This document shows positions 33,570 through 33,627 of a stretch of 33,627 nucleotides of DNA, in pieces. Positions within the stretch are counted from its first letter, which is position 1; the number at the start of each line of letters is the position of its first letter. The notes beneath the pieces were generated by a model that saw nothing but the letters and a program-made list of their open reading frames with translations, ran no database searches and was not told the origin of the DNA. The translations under genes and the position numbers were made by a program. The DNA comes from Lachnospiraceae bacterium (GTDB lineage Bacteria > Bacillota > Clostridia > Lachnospirales > Lachnospiraceae), in assembly GCA_004558185.1 (NCBI GenBank), contig SFDP01000044.1:1-33627 (forward strand). Reading direction: 5' to 3'.

Positions 33570-33627
33570 TTTCTTTTTGTTGCTTTTTCTTGCATAATAG
33601 GCTTATGAATATCTTACAAAGAATCTT

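Overview
The window looks like chromosomal DNA of an anaerobic gut-type Clostridia, most likely Lachnospiraceae (Blautia-like). This is inferred from the protein styles, AGGAGG ribosome sites, an orphan group-B [FeFe] hydrogenase, a PotC-PotD fusion and the gene order; no rRNA or tRNA gene is present to fix the taxon. Most of it is housekeeping and biosynthetic sequence, but the intergenic spaces are unusually rich in palindromic repeats.

Layout. 1-7709 (minus strand): a leftward run leuB, ilvD, ilvB (branched-chain amino acids), an L,D-transpeptidase and serC (serine). 8097-8744 (plus): a HAD phosphatase. 8800-11557 (minus): VanY-like carboxypeptidase, tgt (queuosine), yajC and a small unknown protein. 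12191-13294 (plus): aroC. 13470-14519 (minus): a lactonase-type beta-propeller. 14805-19173 (plus): an XRE-cupin regulator followed by potA, potB and a fused potC-potD, an autoregulated-looking polyamine uptake operon with two copies of a 17-bp operator-like palindrome around its promoter. 19237-20241 (minus): trpS. 20324-22572 (minus): three exported or membrane-anchored proteins of unknown function, one carrying nine 18-residue coiled-coil repeats. 23336-26153 (minus): a GH13 debranching-enzyme homologue that has lost its catalytic aspartates, DUF5662 and a cysteine-rich small protein. 26291-26608 (plus): DUF1292. 26619-29901 (minus): gltX overlapping a compact UvrD-like helicase. 30166-31647 (minus): [FeFe] hydrogenase. 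31790-33454 (minus): IS1634-type (IS4 superfamily) transposase.

The most unusual signal is a set of small palindromic, apparently non-autonomous elements. Family A (about 163 bp, three copies) has TA-bounded inverted ends; a related 203-bp element, a 165-bp element and shorter relatives also occur. Other intergenic blocks are built from shared modules, some identical over 49 or 63 bp at distant sites. Four genes (serC, ilvB, ilvD and the lactonase) have their stop codon inside the end of one of these repeats, and two elements bracket ilvD inside the leuB-ilvD-ilvB transcription unit. This suggests insertion at gene 3' ends with the repeat supplying a new stop codon and a long RNA hairpin.
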